Part shown: one piece after another, positions 55,351 through 64,000 of the stretch | Layout of the letters: every line of letters begins with the position of its first letter | Numbering within the stretch: the stretch's first letter is position 1 | Assembly (NCBI GenBank): GCA_029945725.1 | Contig: JAQSDB010000008.1 | Coordinates: 124,001 to 188,000 of the forward strand | Reading direction: 5' to 3' | Source: a bacterium | GTDB taxonomy: Bacteria; Pseudomonadota; Gammaproteobacteria; Pseudomonadales; Moraxellaceae | DNA length: 64,000 nt | Position numbers and translations under genes: made by a program | Notes under the pieces: generated by a model | The model's database searches: none | What the model was told of the DNA's origin: nothing | The model's input: only the letters and a program-made list of their open reading frames with translations

Positions 55351-57249
55351 ATGCGCAGAATCAAAAGCAATCCCTACACCCTCAAGGATAATCAGCTGGA
55401 AGCCGTGTTGTTCCGGCGCCGGGCGACTGTCGCCGGCATTTTCGTGCTGCTCATGTTTCTGCTGCTGATTGGCCGCTATTACTACCTGCAGGTCGTTGCC
55501 TACGACACCTACGCCACCCTCTCTGAAAACAACCGCGTGCATCTCGAAGCGATTTCGCCGCCGCGCGGTTTCATTTTTGACCGCAAGGGCCTGCTGCTCG
55601 CCGACAACCAGCCCACCTTTTCACTGACGATGAACCGCCAGCAGGTTCCGGATGTTGACGCCATGATCCAGCGTCTGGTGCCCATACTGGGCCTGACACC
55701 GGACGATGTACGGCGCTTTCGCACCCGCATGCGCGTGGCGCGGAAGTTTGAAGAAATTCCCGTCAAGCTGCGCCTGACCGAAGAGGATATTGCCCGTTTC
55801 TCCGAAGCCCGCTACGAGCTCACCGGCGTCAACATCAATGTCGAGCTGTCGCGCCACTATCCTTATGGCGACCTGTTCGCGCATGCGGTCGGTTATGTCT
55901 CGCGCATTTCCGAAAAAGAAGAAGAGCTGCTGGATCCGGTGGAATATGCCGGCACCAACCTGATCGGCAAGATCGGCATCGAAAAAACCTACGAAAAGAT
56001 CCTGCACGGAAAAGTCGGCTACCAGCATGTGGAAACCAATGCGCATGGCCGCCTCATTCGCGTCCTCAAGCGCACCCCGCCCACACGCGGCACCGATCTC
56101 ACCCTGTACCTTGATTACCAGCTGCAGAAAATTGCACGCGACCAGCTCGCCGGACGCCGCGGCGCCGTCGTCGCCATCGACCCCAATACCGGCGGCATCC
56201 TGGCCTTTGTCAGCACGCCGAGTTTTGACCCCAACGCCTTTGTCGGCGGCATTCCCTATCAGCTCTACGCACAATACCGCGACGACCCTGATCGCCCGCT
56301 TTACAACCGCGCGCTGCAGGGCACCTATCCTCCGGGCTCCACCATCAAGCCCTTTGAGGGCCTGGGCGGGCTCAATTACGGCCTCGTCGACTGGGACTTC
56401 CAGATTTCCGACCCCGGCTCCTACCACATTCCGGGCGACTCCCATATTTTCCGTGACTGGAAAAAAGAAGGTCATGGCATCGTTACCCTGCACAAGGCCA
56501 TCGAACAATCCTGTGATGTTTATTTCTACCAGCTCGCCGGTCGCATGGGCGTCGACAAGTTCCACGACTGGATGCAGAACTTCGGCTTTGGCACAAAAAC
56601 CGGTGTTGACCTGATCAATGAACTAAGCGGCACCCTGCCGTCCACGCAGTGGAAACGGGAAAAGCTGAAAGCGCCCTGGTATCCCGGTGAAATGATGTCC
56701 GTCGGCATTGGCCAGGGCTATTTCACCGTGACCCCGCTGCAGCTGGCCATGGCCACCGCCATCATGGCCAACAAGGGCAAACACATACGTCCGCATTTGC
56801 TGAAAAGCACCTCGGGCGCACAAACCGTCGACCCCGGCAACCATCCGGACGGACAAGTGCCGCTGCAGGGCGATCCGAACAACTGGGAGCTGATCAAGGA
56901 AGCCATGAAGGCCGTGGTGCACGGGCCTGGCGGCACTGCCAAGGCGCTGGCCAACGGCATTCTCAACTACACCATCGCCGGCAAGACCGGTACGGCACAG
57001 GTAAAGGGCATCAAGCAGGGCGAGAAATACGACGAATCAAAAATGGATGCGCGCCATTTCGACCATGCCTGGTTTATCGGATTCGCGCCGGCCGATGCGC
57101 CGCGGATTGCCGTCGCCGTACTGGTGGAAAACGGCAGGCACGGTGGCAGCGCCGCCGGCCCGATTGCGCGCGCCCTGTTCGATTATGAAATCAACGGCAT
57201 CATTCCCGCGCCGCCCAAAACCGACGGCACTACAGGCATCGACGAATGA
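55351..57249 (+). CDS. mrdA: Penicillin-binding protein 2 (peptidoglycan DD-transpeptidase)
   Basis: 632 residues: a short cytoplasmic tail, one membrane anchor (about 28-50), a PBP dimerisation region (about 65-240) and a transpeptidase domain. Active-site motifs: SxxK in GSTIKPFEGLGG (about 329), SxN-type SCD (about 386) and KTG in AGKTGTAQ (about 545). It cross-links peptidoglycan during cell elongation with RodA, whose gene overlaps this one by 4 bp. Length and motifs are normal. Confidence 0.97.
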   Translation: MRRIKSNPYTLKDNQLEAVLFRRRATVAGIFVLLMFLLLIGRYYYLQVVAYDTYATLSENNRVHLEAISPPRGFIFDRKGLLLADNQPTFSLTMNRQQVPDVDAMIQRLVPILGLTPDDVRRFRTRMRVARKFEEIPVKLRLTEEDIARFSEARYELTGVNINVELSRHYPYGDLFAHAVGYVSRISEKEEELLDPVEYAGTNLIGKIGIEKTYEKILHGKVGYQHVETNAHGRLIRVLKRTPPTRGTDLTLYLDYQLQKIARDQLAGRRGAVVAIDPNTGGILAFVSTPSFDPNAFVGGIPYQLYAQYRDDPDRPLYNRALQGTYPPGSTIKPFEGLGGLNYGLVDWDFQISDPGSYHIPGDSHIFRDWKKEGHGIVTLHKAIEQSCDVYFYQLAGRMGVDKFHDWMQNFGFGTKTGVDLINELSGTLPSTQWKREKLKAPWYPGEMMSVGIGQGYFTVTPLQLAMATAIMANKGKHIRPHLLKSTSGAQTVDPGNHPDGQVPLQGDPNNWELIKEAMKAVVHGPGGTAKALANGILNYTIAGKTGTAQVKGIKQGEKYDESKMDARHFDHAWFIGFAPADAPRIAVAVLVENGRHGGSAAGPIARALFDYEINGIIPAPPKTDGTTGIDE

Positions 57250-58391
57250 GTACCCAGGACAAGTTTCTGCGGCACATGCCGCACGACGGCACCCGCTTCG
57301 CACGCAAGTTCGACCTCTGGGGCTTCCTGCATCTTGACCCCATCCTGACCCTGGCCCTGATCATTACTGCCGGCATCGGTCTCGTCGAACTCTACTCGGC
57401 TTCCGGCAAACACTGGGACATGACGCTGAAACAGATCATGAGTTACGGCATCGGCCTCACCGTCATGTTTGTGCTGGCGCAAATTCCGCCGCGCACCTAC
57501 CAGTCCGTTTCACCGTGGTTTTATGCGGGCGGCCTTGTACTGCTGCTCGCCGTTACCGTCGCCGGCGATGTACGCATGGGGGCGCAACGCTGGCTCAGCA
57601 TTCCCGGCATCGGCAGCGTGCAGCCCTCGGAGTTCATGAAACTGGCGATGCCCATGATGCTGGCCTGGTTCCTCGCCGGCCGGGTGTTGCCGCCCTCCTT
57701 TGTCGCGGTGGTGCTGTCCATCGTGCTGATCGGCGTACCCGCCGCCCTGATTGCCAAACAACCGGATCTGGGCACCGCCATCCTGGTGTCGGCGAGCGGA
57801 CTCTTCGTGCTTTTTCTCGCCGGCCTGCCGTGGTGGATGATCACCAGTTTCGTGGCGCTGGTGAGTGCGATGGCACCGGTCGCCTGGAACTTCATGCACG
57901 ATTATCAGCGCCAGCGCATTCTCACGCTGTTCAATCCCGAGTCTGATCCGCTCGGCAATGGCTGGAACATCATCCAGTCAAAAACCGCCATTGGTTCGGG
58001 AGGCATTCTCGGTAAAGGCTGGCTGCACGGCTCGCAATCACATCTCGAGTTCCTGCCGGAAGGCCACACCGACTTCGTCATTGCCGCCTACTCGGAAGAG
58101 TTCGGACTGATCGGCGTATTCATTCTCCTCAGCCTGTATCTGGTGATTATCGCGCGCGGGCTTTTCATTGCGACAACCGCCCAGGACAGCTACAGCCGCC
58201 TGCTGGCGGGTGCCATTACCCTGTCCTTCTTTGTCTACGTTCTCGTCAATGCCGGCATGGTCAGCGGCTTGCTGCCCGTCGTCGGCGTGCCGCTGCCTTT
58301 TGTGAGCTATGGCGGCACCGCCATCATCACGCTGATGTCCGGCTTTGGTGTATTGATGTCGATACAGACTCACAAAAAACTGATTGGCTGA
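57246..58391 (+). CDS. rodA: Peptidoglycan glycosyltransferase RodA
   Basis: 381 residues with about ten membrane segments of the SEDS family. The family signature region is intact: LEFLPEGHTDFVIAAYSEEFGLIG contains the catalytic Asp, and PLPFVSYGGTAIITLMSGFGVLMS closes the protein. It polymerises lipid II for lateral wall growth with PBP2. Its start overlaps the mrdA stop (ATGA) and its stop overlaps an upstream alternative start of mltB. Confidence 0.97.
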   Translation: MSTQDKFLRHMPHDGTRFARKFDLWGFLHLDPILTLALIITAGIGLVELYSASGKHWDMTLKQIMSYGIGLTVMFVLAQIPPRTYQSVSPWFYAGGLVLLLAVTVAGDVRMGAQRWLSIPGIGSVQPSEFMKLAMPMMLAWFLAGRVLPPSFVAVVLSIVLIGVPAALIAKQPDLGTAILVSASGLFVLFLAGLPWWMITSFVALVSAMAPVAWNFMHDYQRQRILTLFNPESDPLGNGWNIIQSKTAIGSGGILGKGWLHGSQSHLEFLPEGHTDFVIAAYSEEFGLIGVFILLSLYLVIIARGLFIATTAQDSYSRLLAGAITLSFFVYVLVNAGMVSGLLPVVGVPLPFVSYGGTAIITLMSGFGVLMSIQTHKKLIG

Positions 58392-58435
58392 TGCTCGCGA
58401 AGCGCACGCCAAGCACTTTTCTGAAGGAAGCGTTC

Positions 58436-59458
58436 ATGCTGAAGTCACTGCTTTGCCTGCTCATCGGCAGCTACTGCGCCCACGCCCCCGCCGCTCATGC
58501 CATGGGCGAGTACCTGCAATATGAAGAACTCGGCGCCCTGATCACGCAACTCGAAAAAGAACAGGTCTATGCCCCCGGCGAACTCTCTGCCCTCTTCGCC
58601 CAGGTCACGCGCGACGACGGCGTGCTGAAGGCGATTGCCCGGCCGGCAGAAGGCACGAAAGAGTGGAAGGATTACCGCCCGCTGTTCCTGAGTGAGGAAC
58701 GCGTGCAAAAAGGCGTGGCGTTCTGGAACCAGCATGCCGACGTGCTGGCCCGCGCTGAAGCCACCTATGGCGTGCCGGCAGAAATGATCGTCGCGATTAT
58801 TGGCGTGGAAACCAAATACGGCGGCAACAAGGGCCGCAATCGTGTCATTGATGCGCTGACCACGCTCGGGCTCGACTACCCGCCGCGCGCGCCCTTTTTT
58901 CGCAAGGAGCTGCGCGAGTTCCTGATGCTGGCAAAGGAAAACGGGCTGGATCCGCTCACCACCTTCGGCTCCTATGCCGGCGCCATGGGCTATCCGCAAT
59001 TCATGCCCTCCAGCTGGCGCAGCCTCGCCGTGGATTTTGACGGCGACGGCAAGCGCGACCTCATCAACAATCCGGTCGATGCCATCGGTTCTGTCGCCCA
59101 TTATTTCCAGGCCAATGGCTGGAAAACCGGCGAGGCCGTGATCGTGCCCGCGCGCATCATCAGCCAGGATTACGACAGCGTCATCAACAAGGATCTCGGC
59201 ACCAGCAGCACCCTCGGCGAGATCGCCAAAAAAGGCCTGATCCCGCGCGAAGCCGGCACCTATCTCGCCGCCACGCCTGCCTCGGCCATTCGCCTGCAAG
59301 GCGATCATGGTGGCGAATTCTGGCTCGGCCTCACCAACTACTACGTCATCACCAAATACAATCGCAGCCTGCTCTATGCCATGGCGGCGTACCAGTTGAG
59401 CCAGGCGGTAAAAACCGCGCATGATGCGCAAGCAGCGGCCGCCCCGCCCGCTCCCTGA
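58436..59458 (+). CDS. mltB: Membrane-bound lytic murein transglycosylase B-type
   Basis: 340 residues from the ATG at 58436 (GAAGGAAG upstream), which opens a signal peptide (MLKSLLCLLIGSYCAHAPAAHA). There is a cysteine in the hydrophobic core but no canonical lipobox, so the protein may be soluble periplasmic, as in SltB-type homologues, rather than a lipoprotein. The GH103 catalytic region is clear: AIIGVETKYGGNKGRNRVIDAL contains the catalytic Glu, followed by GSYAGAMGYPQFMPSSW and a calcium-loop-like DFDGDGKRDL. It cleaves glycan strands to 1,6-anhydro products. Confidence 0.94.
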   Translation: MLKSLLCLLIGSYCAHAPAAHAMGEYLQYEELGALITQLEKEQVYAPGELSALFAQVTRDDGVLKAIARPAEGTKEWKDYRPLFLSEERVQKGVAFWNQHADVLARAEATYGVPAEMIVAIIGVETKYGGNKGRNRVIDALTTLGLDYPPRAPFFRKELREFLMLAKENGLDPLTTFGSYAGAMGYPQFMPSSWRSLAVDFDGDGKRDLINNPVDAIGSVAHYFQANGWKTGEAVIVPARIISQDYDSVINKDLGTSSTLGEIAKKGLIPREAGTYLAATPASAIRLQGDHGGEFWLGLTNYYVITKYNRSLLYAMAAYQLSQAVKTAHDAQAAAAPPAP

Positions 59459-59490
59459 GTTCGCCCGACAAAACAACAAGGAACTGCCCC

Positions 59491-60462
59491 ATGCGAGCGA
59501 CATCATCAGGACTGATGATTATTTTCACGAGTGCCCTGCTGGCCGCCTGCAGCAGCGCCCCCCTGAAAAAAACCGCAGCGCCGGCAGCGGCCAGCTCCGC
59601 AAAGAAAATCACCACCAAAGTAAATCCCATCAGCCGCCTGCCACCGCAAACCCTGCCCGTGCCCAAACTCTCGGACATGCCGGCGTTTGGCAGCGACGAG
59701 TTCAACCGCATCAAGGATGTCGCCCCCGACTCCCCCCCCGATGTCAGCCAGGTGCCGGATGCCGTCCCGGTCGATGAACCGCTTTCCGAATACGGCAACA
59801 AGAGTCCTTATCAGGCGCTCGGTGAAACCTACAAGGTGATGGAGGATGCCAGGGGTTTTACCCAGACCGGCAAGGCCTCGTGGTATGGCAAGAAATTTCA
59901 CGGCCTGAGAACGTCGAGCGGCGAAAAATACAATATGTACAAGATGACGGCCGCGCATACCACGCTGCCCATTCCCACCTATGTGCGCGTCACCAATCTG
60001 GCCAACGACAAAAGCGTGATTGTGAAAGTGAATGACCGCGGTCCCTTCCACTCCGAGCGCATCATGGATCTTTCCTATGCGGCCGCGGCACGGCTGGACT
60101 ATCTCAAGACCGGTACGGCCAATGTGCGCATTGAAGTCGTGACCGCCGACGAGTTCCGCGGCAAGCCGGCGAAGACCGATAAAAAAGAAAAGGCCGGCGC
60201 CGATGACAGCAGCGCCGGCGCGGCCGAGTCCCGGATTTTTGTCCAGGTGGGTGCCTTCAGTGCACGCGGCAACGCGACCGCCCTGCAAGGCAAGCTGGCG
60301 GACCTGATCAACTCCCCCATCGTCGTTATTCGCGATGAAAACAGCAGCAACGGCATCAGCCGCGTGCGCATCGGACCGTTCACCAGCGCGGAAGAGGCCG
60401 AAAAGGCCGCCAGCATTATCCGCGACAACAATCTCGGCAAGCCCATCATCCTCAAGCGCTGA
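59491..60462 (+). CDS. rlpA: Septal-ring lytic transglycosylase RlpA (lipoprotein)
   Basis: 323 residues. The signal peptide ends in the lipobox LLAACSS. A Pro/Ala/Ser-rich linker (about 25-110) leads to the double-psi beta-barrel domain (GKASWYGKKFHGLRTSSGEKY, about 130; VNDRGPFHSERIMDLSYAAA) and a C-terminal SPOR domain (about 245-322; FVQVGAFSARGNATAL) that binds denuded glycan at division sites. AAGGA precedes the ATG. It closes the mrdA-rodA-mltB-rlpA run and is followed by a bidirectional terminator. Confidence 0.95.
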   Translation: MRATSSGLMIIFTSALLAACSSAPLKKTAAPAAASSAKKITTKVNPISRLPPQTLPVPKLSDMPAFGSDEFNRIKDVAPDSPPDVSQVPDAVPVDEPLSEYGNKSPYQALGETYKVMEDARGFTQTGKASWYGKKFHGLRTSSGEKYNMYKMTAAHTTLPIPTYVRVTNLANDKSVIVKVNDRGPFHSERIMDLSYAAAARLDYLKTGTANVRIEVVTADEFRGKPAKTDKKEKAGADDSSAGAAESRIFVQVGAFSARGNATALQGKLADLINSPIVVIRDENSSNGISRVRIGPFTSAEEAEKAASIIRDNNLGKPIILKR

Positions 60463-60480
60463 GCAGCTCTCCAGCGGAAT

Positions 60481-60511
60481 ATAAAAAGGCCGCATTCATG
60501 CGGCCTTTTTA
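60481..60511. terminator. Bidirectional rho-independent terminator
   Basis: Hairpin ATAAAAAGGCCGCAT / ATGCGGCCTTTTTAT with a short loop. It separates rlpA from the convergent nirBD genes. Confidence 0.9.
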
Positions 60512-60532
60512 TCTCAACAGTGCCGCAGGCAT

Positions 60533-60883
60533 TCACGCCAGAATACTGACCTGGTCGCCCTCCACCTGCACGGCATAGACCGGAAGGCTGACACTGTCAT
60601 CCTCAAGGCACTGTCCCGTTGCCAGATTGAAGTGCTGCTTGTAGAGCGGCGAAGCCACCACCTTGACGCCCTTGAGATCTCCCGTGATGCCGCGCGACAT
60701 CACATTGGCGCCTGAAAAAGGATCGTGATTCCCGACGGCGTAAACATCGCCATTACGCAGGCGAAAAAGCGCGACCTGCTGGCCGTTCACCAGTGCCGCG
60801 ATGCCGATACCCGGCGTCAGGTCCTCCAGGGTGCATACCGCCACCGGCGCAATGGCCCGGGCAAGATTGTTGCGTGCATTCAT
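60533..60883 (-). CDS. nirD: Assimilatory nitrite reductase small subunit NirD
   Basis: 116 residues. Rieske-like fold without the cluster ligands, as in NirD: VYAVGNHDPFSGANVMSRGI and SPLYKQHFNLATGQCLED, where the usual CxH pairs are absent. It partners NirB in NADH-dependent reduction of nitrite to ammonium. AAGGAGA precedes the ATG, and it begins 24 bp after the nirB stop. Only the cytoplasmic assimilatory type has this arrangement. Confidence 0.95.
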   Translation of the reverse strand: MNARNNLARAIAPVAVCTLEDLTPGIGIAALVNGQQVALFRLRNGDVYAVGNHDPFSGANVMSRGITGDLKGVKVVASPLYKQHFNLATGQCLEDDSVSLPVYAVQVEGDQVSILA

Positions 60884-60907
60884 GTCAGTTCTCCTTCAGC
60901 GACTGAT

Positions 60908-63466
60908 TCAGACAGCCACGGTTTCAATACGGCCCTTTTTCTCGGCCGGGCTTGCCGGGCGAATCTGGCCACGCTCCTCCACAAACACCACGTTCGCATC
61001 CCTGTCATCACTGTTGATGAAATGCCGGAAGCGTTTCATTTTTTCCGGGTCCTCGATGGTGGTTTTCCATTCGCACTGGTAGGTGTCCACCAGATGCTGC
61101 ATGTCGGTTTCCAGTTCAGCGGCCAGCCCCAGCGAATCATTGATGACCACATCCTGCAGGTAGGCGAGACCGCCTTCCAGATTGTCACGCCAGACGCTGG
61201 TGCGCTGCAGGCGATCGGCGGTGCGGATATAGAACATCAGGAAGCGGTCGACATACTTCACCAGTGTTTCCGTATCGATATCACCGGCCAGCAGTTCGGC
61301 ATGGCGCGGCTTCATGCCGCCATTACCGCAGACATACAGGTTCCAGCCTTTTTCGGTGGCGATGATGCCGACATCCTTGCTCTGGGCTTCGGCACATTCA
61401 CGCGTGCAGCCGCTGACACCGAACTTGAGCTTGTGCGGCGAGCGCACGCCGCGATAACGCTTTTCCAGATCAATCGCGGTAGCCACCGAATCCTGCACGC
61501 CATAACGGCACCACGTAGAACCGACACAGGACTTCACCGTGCGCAGTGATTTTCCGTAGGCATGGCCGGACTCAAAACCGGCCTCGATCAGCTCACGCCA
61601 TATCTCCGGCAGCTCGTGCACCTGTGCGCCAAAGAGATCGACACGCTGGCCACCGGTGAGCTTGGTGTAGAGACCGTATTTTTTGGCAACGGCACCCACC
61701 GCCATCAGGCCGTCCGGTGTCACCTCACCACCGGGCATGCGCGGCACCACCGAGTAGGTGCCGTCCTTCTGCATGTTGGCCATGAAATAATCATTGGTAT
61801 CCTGCAGACCGGCGTGGTCTTTTTTCAGGATGTGATCGTTCCAGGTGGAAGCGAGAATCGAGGCCGTGGTCGGCTTGCAGATATCGCAACCATCACCGCG
61901 ACCGTGCTTCTCCAGCATTTCCTCAAAGGTGCGGATCTTTTCAATTTTGATAAGGTGATACATTTCCTGGCGCGAGTAAGCGAAGTGTTCACAGAGATCC
62001 TTCTTGACCTCGACACCACGCTTGCCGAGTTCGCATTTCAGTATCTGCCCCACCAGTGCCGTGCAGCCGCCGCAACTGGTCGCGGCCCTGGTCGCCGACT
62101 TGATGTCACCGACTTCCATGGCGCCGGCATCAATCGCGGCACAGATATCGCCCTTGCTGACGTTGTTGCAGGAACAGATCTGTGCGGTTGCCGGCAGCGC
62201 ATCGGCACCAAAGGCGGCCGGGGCCGAGCCATCGCGCGACGGCAAAATCAGCGCATCCGGATGCTCCGGCAACTCCATCCTGTTCAGCATGAACTGCAGC
62301 AGCGTGCCGTAGGCATCGACATCGCCCACCATTACCGCACCGAGCAGGGTCTTGCCGTCAGACGAGACCACGATTTTCTTGTAAATCTCCTTCGGCTCGT
62401 CGATGTAGAAATAACTCTGCGCGCCGGGCGTGGTGCCCATGGCATCACCGATGGAGCCGACATCGACGCCCATCAGCTTGAGCTTGGTGGACATGTCGGC
62501 GCCCTTGAATTCACTGGCTGCACTCGCCGTCAAATGATCTGCCACCACAGCTGCCATCTGGTAACCCGGCGCCACCAGACCGTAAATGCGGCCGTTCCAC
62601 AGCGCCGATTCACCAATGGAATAAATATCGGCATCCGAAGTCTGGCAGAAATCATTGACGACAATGCCGCCGCGCGCACCCGTCTCCAGGCCAGACTGGC
62701 GGCCCAGTTCATCGCGCGGACGGATGCCGGCAGAAAACAGGATCAGGTCGGTTTCCAGCTCGGCGCCGCAGGCAAACTTCATGACATGGCGGTGCGTTGC
62801 ACCATCGACAATTTCCAGCGTGTTCTTTTCCGTGTGGACCTTCACGCCCAGCGCCTCGATCTTGCGCCGCAGCACTTTCGCACCGCCATCGTCGAGCTGC
62901 ACGGCCATGAGGCGCGGTGCAAATTCCACCACATGCGTTTCCAGTCCCAGATCGCGCAGCGCCTTGGCCGCTTCCAGACCGAGCAGGCCGCCACCGACCA
63001 CCACACCGACTTTCGACTGCGCGGCACCGGCACTGATGGCTTCAAGATCTTCAATGGTGCGATAGACCAGGCAATGCTCGCGGTCATGCCCCGGCACCGG
63101 CGGTACAAAAGGATAGGAGCCGGTAGCCAGCACCAGCTTGTCATAGGAAAGCATTTCACCGGCAGCCGTGGTGACCGTCTTCGCCACCCTGTCGATGGCC
63201 ACGGCTTTGGTATTGAGCCTGAGGGCAATGTTTTTCTCGGAAAAAAAATCGCCCTGCACGAGACTGAGATCGGCGGCCGTCTTGCCGGAAAAATACGAGG
63301 AGAGATAAACGCGGTCATAGGCGGCGCGTGGCTCTTCTGCCAGCACGATGACCTCGAATACGTCATGGCCGCCGCGATCACTCAGGGCTTCAAGAAACTT
63401 GTGGCCGACCATGCCGTTGCCGATCACGATGACGCGGGATTTTTTAACGACGGACTGCGTGCTCAT
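60908..63466 (-). CDS. nirB: Assimilatory nitrite reductase [NAD(P)H] large subunit NirB
   Basis: 852 residues from the ATG at 63466 (GGAGG upstream); the ORF-track start at 63535 adds 23 unlikely residues. Order: FAD and NAD(H)-binding domains (about 12-300, VIVIGNGMVGHKFLE), a BFD-like [2Fe-2S] domain (CSCNNVSKGDICAAI and CGGC, about 430-480), and the NiR/SiR half with siroheme-[4Fe-4S] ligands in CVGSTWCRYG (about 642) and GCTRECAEAQ (about 683). It reduces nitrite to ammonium with six electrons from NAD(P)H. It is followed by nirD and preceded, 219 bp upstream, by a nitrate reductase gene, so the region encodes nitrate assimilation. Confidence 0.96.
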   Translation of the reverse strand: MSTQSVVKKSRVIVIGNGMVGHKFLEALSDRGGHDVFEVIVLAEEPRAAYDRVYLSSYFSGKTAADLSLVQGDFFSEKNIALRLNTKAVAIDRVAKTVTTAAGEMLSYDKLVLATGSYPFVPPVPGHDREHCLVYRTIEDLEAISAGAAQSKVGVVVGGGLLGLEAAKALRDLGLETHVVEFAPRLMAVQLDDGGAKVLRRKIEALGVKVHTEKNTLEIVDGATHRHVMKFACGAELETDLILFSAGIRPRDELGRQSGLETGARGGIVVNDFCQTSDADIYSIGESALWNGRIYGLVAPGYQMAAVVADHLTASAASEFKGADMSTKLKLMGVDVGSIGDAMGTTPGAQSYFYIDEPKEIYKKIVVSSDGKTLLGAVMVGDVDAYGTLLQFMLNRMELPEHPDALILPSRDGSAPAAFGADALPATAQICSCNNVSKGDICAAIDAGAMEVGDIKSATRAATSCGGCTALVGQILKCELGKRGVEVKKDLCEHFAYSRQEMYHLIKIEKIRTFEEMLEKHGRGDGCDICKPTTASILASTWNDHILKKDHAGLQDTNDYFMANMQKDGTYSVVPRMPGGEVTPDGLMAVGAVAKKYGLYTKLTGGQRVDLFGAQVHELPEIWRELIEAGFESGHAYGKSLRTVKSCVGSTWCRYGVQDSVATAIDLEKRYRGVRSPHKLKFGVSGCTRECAEAQSKDVGIIATEKGWNLYVCGNGGMKPRHAELLAGDIDTETLVKYVDRFLMFYIRTADRLQRTSVWRDNLEGGLAYLQDVVINDSLGLAAELETDMQHLVDTYQCEWKTTIEDPEKMKRFRHFINSDDRDANVVFVEERGQIRPASPAEKKGRIETVAV

Positions 63467-63685
63467 ACCAACCTCCGAAGGCGCCCGCTTGTGCATAGGG
63501 TTGCAGGCGGGGGTTTGCTTTCGGCCCGAGGGCATTTCCTCGCAGGAAACGGGGAAATACGCAGACAGGGGCCGTGCTTGTGTAAAAAGTGCCTGAAAGC
63601 ACTTGCAAGCCCCGTTGCCTGCGAATCAAAACAGCACCGACAACCACGTTGTCATCAGCACTTTCAAACGGTTCCGCAGCGGCCA

Positions 63686-64000
63686 TCAGGCCGGCGTTTT
63701 TTCCACTACCTGACAGCTCGCCAGAATCTGTTTCAGTTCCGGCTGGCAGGAACCGCAATTGCTTCCTGCCTTCAAACACGCACCGATGGCGGCCACCGAA
63801 TCGAGATTCTGCGTGGCAATCGCCCGGCGTATGGTTTTCTCACCCACCGCAAAACAGGCACAGATGATATTGCCCACGTCCGCCGCCGGATCGGCCGCAC
63901 GGCCGGAAAGCAGTGCCCGCCGGTCCAGTGCGGAAAGCGGACCACCGATCAGGCCAGCCAGCCAGCGCCGCTCCGGCAGCCCGGAGTCCGGACCGATGAA
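63686..64000 (-). CDS. nasA: 3' end of assimilatory nitrate reductase catalytic subunit (partial)
   Basis: The frame is open from the window edge to the stop at 63686, giving the last 104 residues. They contain GPDSGLPERRWLAGLI and a C-terminal BFD-like [2Fe-2S] domain with cysteines in IICACFAVGEKTIRRAI and GSNCGSCQPELKQIL. This is the layout of NasA/NasC-type molybdenum nitrate reductases whose C-terminus carries a BFD domain. The gene is cut by the right edge, so molybdopterin motifs cannot be checked. It lies upstream of nirBD in the same orientation. Confidence 0.85.
   Translation of the reverse strand, partial: FIGPDSGLPERRWLAGLIGGPLSALDRRALLSGRAADPAADVGNIICACFAVGEKTIRRAIATQNLDSVAAIGACLKAGSNCGSCQPELKQILASCQVVEKTPA

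Overview
This window looks like chromosomal DNA from a GC-rich (about 60%) gammaproteobacterium, most likely in or near the Pseudomonadales. The evidence is conserved housekeeping synteny: miaB, phoH-ybeY-corC-lnt, leuS-lptE-holA and proA-nadD-rsfS-rlmH-mrdA-rodA-mltB-rlpA. A Moraxellaceae-type lineage is possible, but the sequence alone does not settle this. I see no rRNA, tRNA, CRISPR array, prophage or transposase. Coding density is high, most genes have clear Shine-Dalgarno sequences, and several perfect-palindrome terminators separate the units.

Left part (1-15.6 kb): a CPA2-type cation/proton antiporter, a small exported beta-rich protein and an M14 zinc peptidase come first. A minus-strand, translationally coupled three-gene operon (3530-11450) follows. 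It encodes a 1601-residue secreted protein (one CxxCH haem motif, eight Ig/cadherin-like repeats, calcium-type repeats and a C-terminal sorting-like tail), an outer-membrane beta-barrel protein and a three-CxxCH lipoprotein. Divergent from it lie a Tat-exported FecR-domain protein and a CHASE2 class III nucleotide cyclase. This block is the best candidate for an undescribed cell-surface redox or adhesion system.

Middle part (15.6-36.5 kb): GST and OYE-type ene-reductase, an MBL-fold hydrolase with a TfoX_N protein, an endonuclease/exonuclease/phosphatase-family protein diverging from a glycine-zipper lipoprotein with overlapping start codons, an RND efflux pair, SCO and PCu(A)C copper chaperones, Slt70 and miaB. 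A 6.6-kb accessory stretch then separates miaB from phoH. It carries a GMC oxidoreductase, an unknown small beta-rich protein and a lipocalin/AttH-like protein (probably one lipid or isoprenoid operon), an exported His/Gly-rich protein, a second FecR protein and an HSL-type esterase.

Right part (36.7-64 kb): phoH-ybeY-corC-lnt, a COG0523 GTPase, a YfcH-type epimerase, a DUF218 protein, leuS-lptE-holA, a cyclic-nucleotide-binding-fold protein without an HTH, and arfA whose terminator lies inside its reading frame. Then come an LCM-family methyltransferase, an alpha/beta hydrolase fused to a PilZ-like domain, and the proA to rlpA cell-wall and ribosome-maturation run. In that run the nadD N-terminus is encoded by a dispersed-type hairpin repeat. 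The window ends with assimilatory nitrite reductase nirBD and the 3' end of a nitrate reductase gene leaving the right edge.
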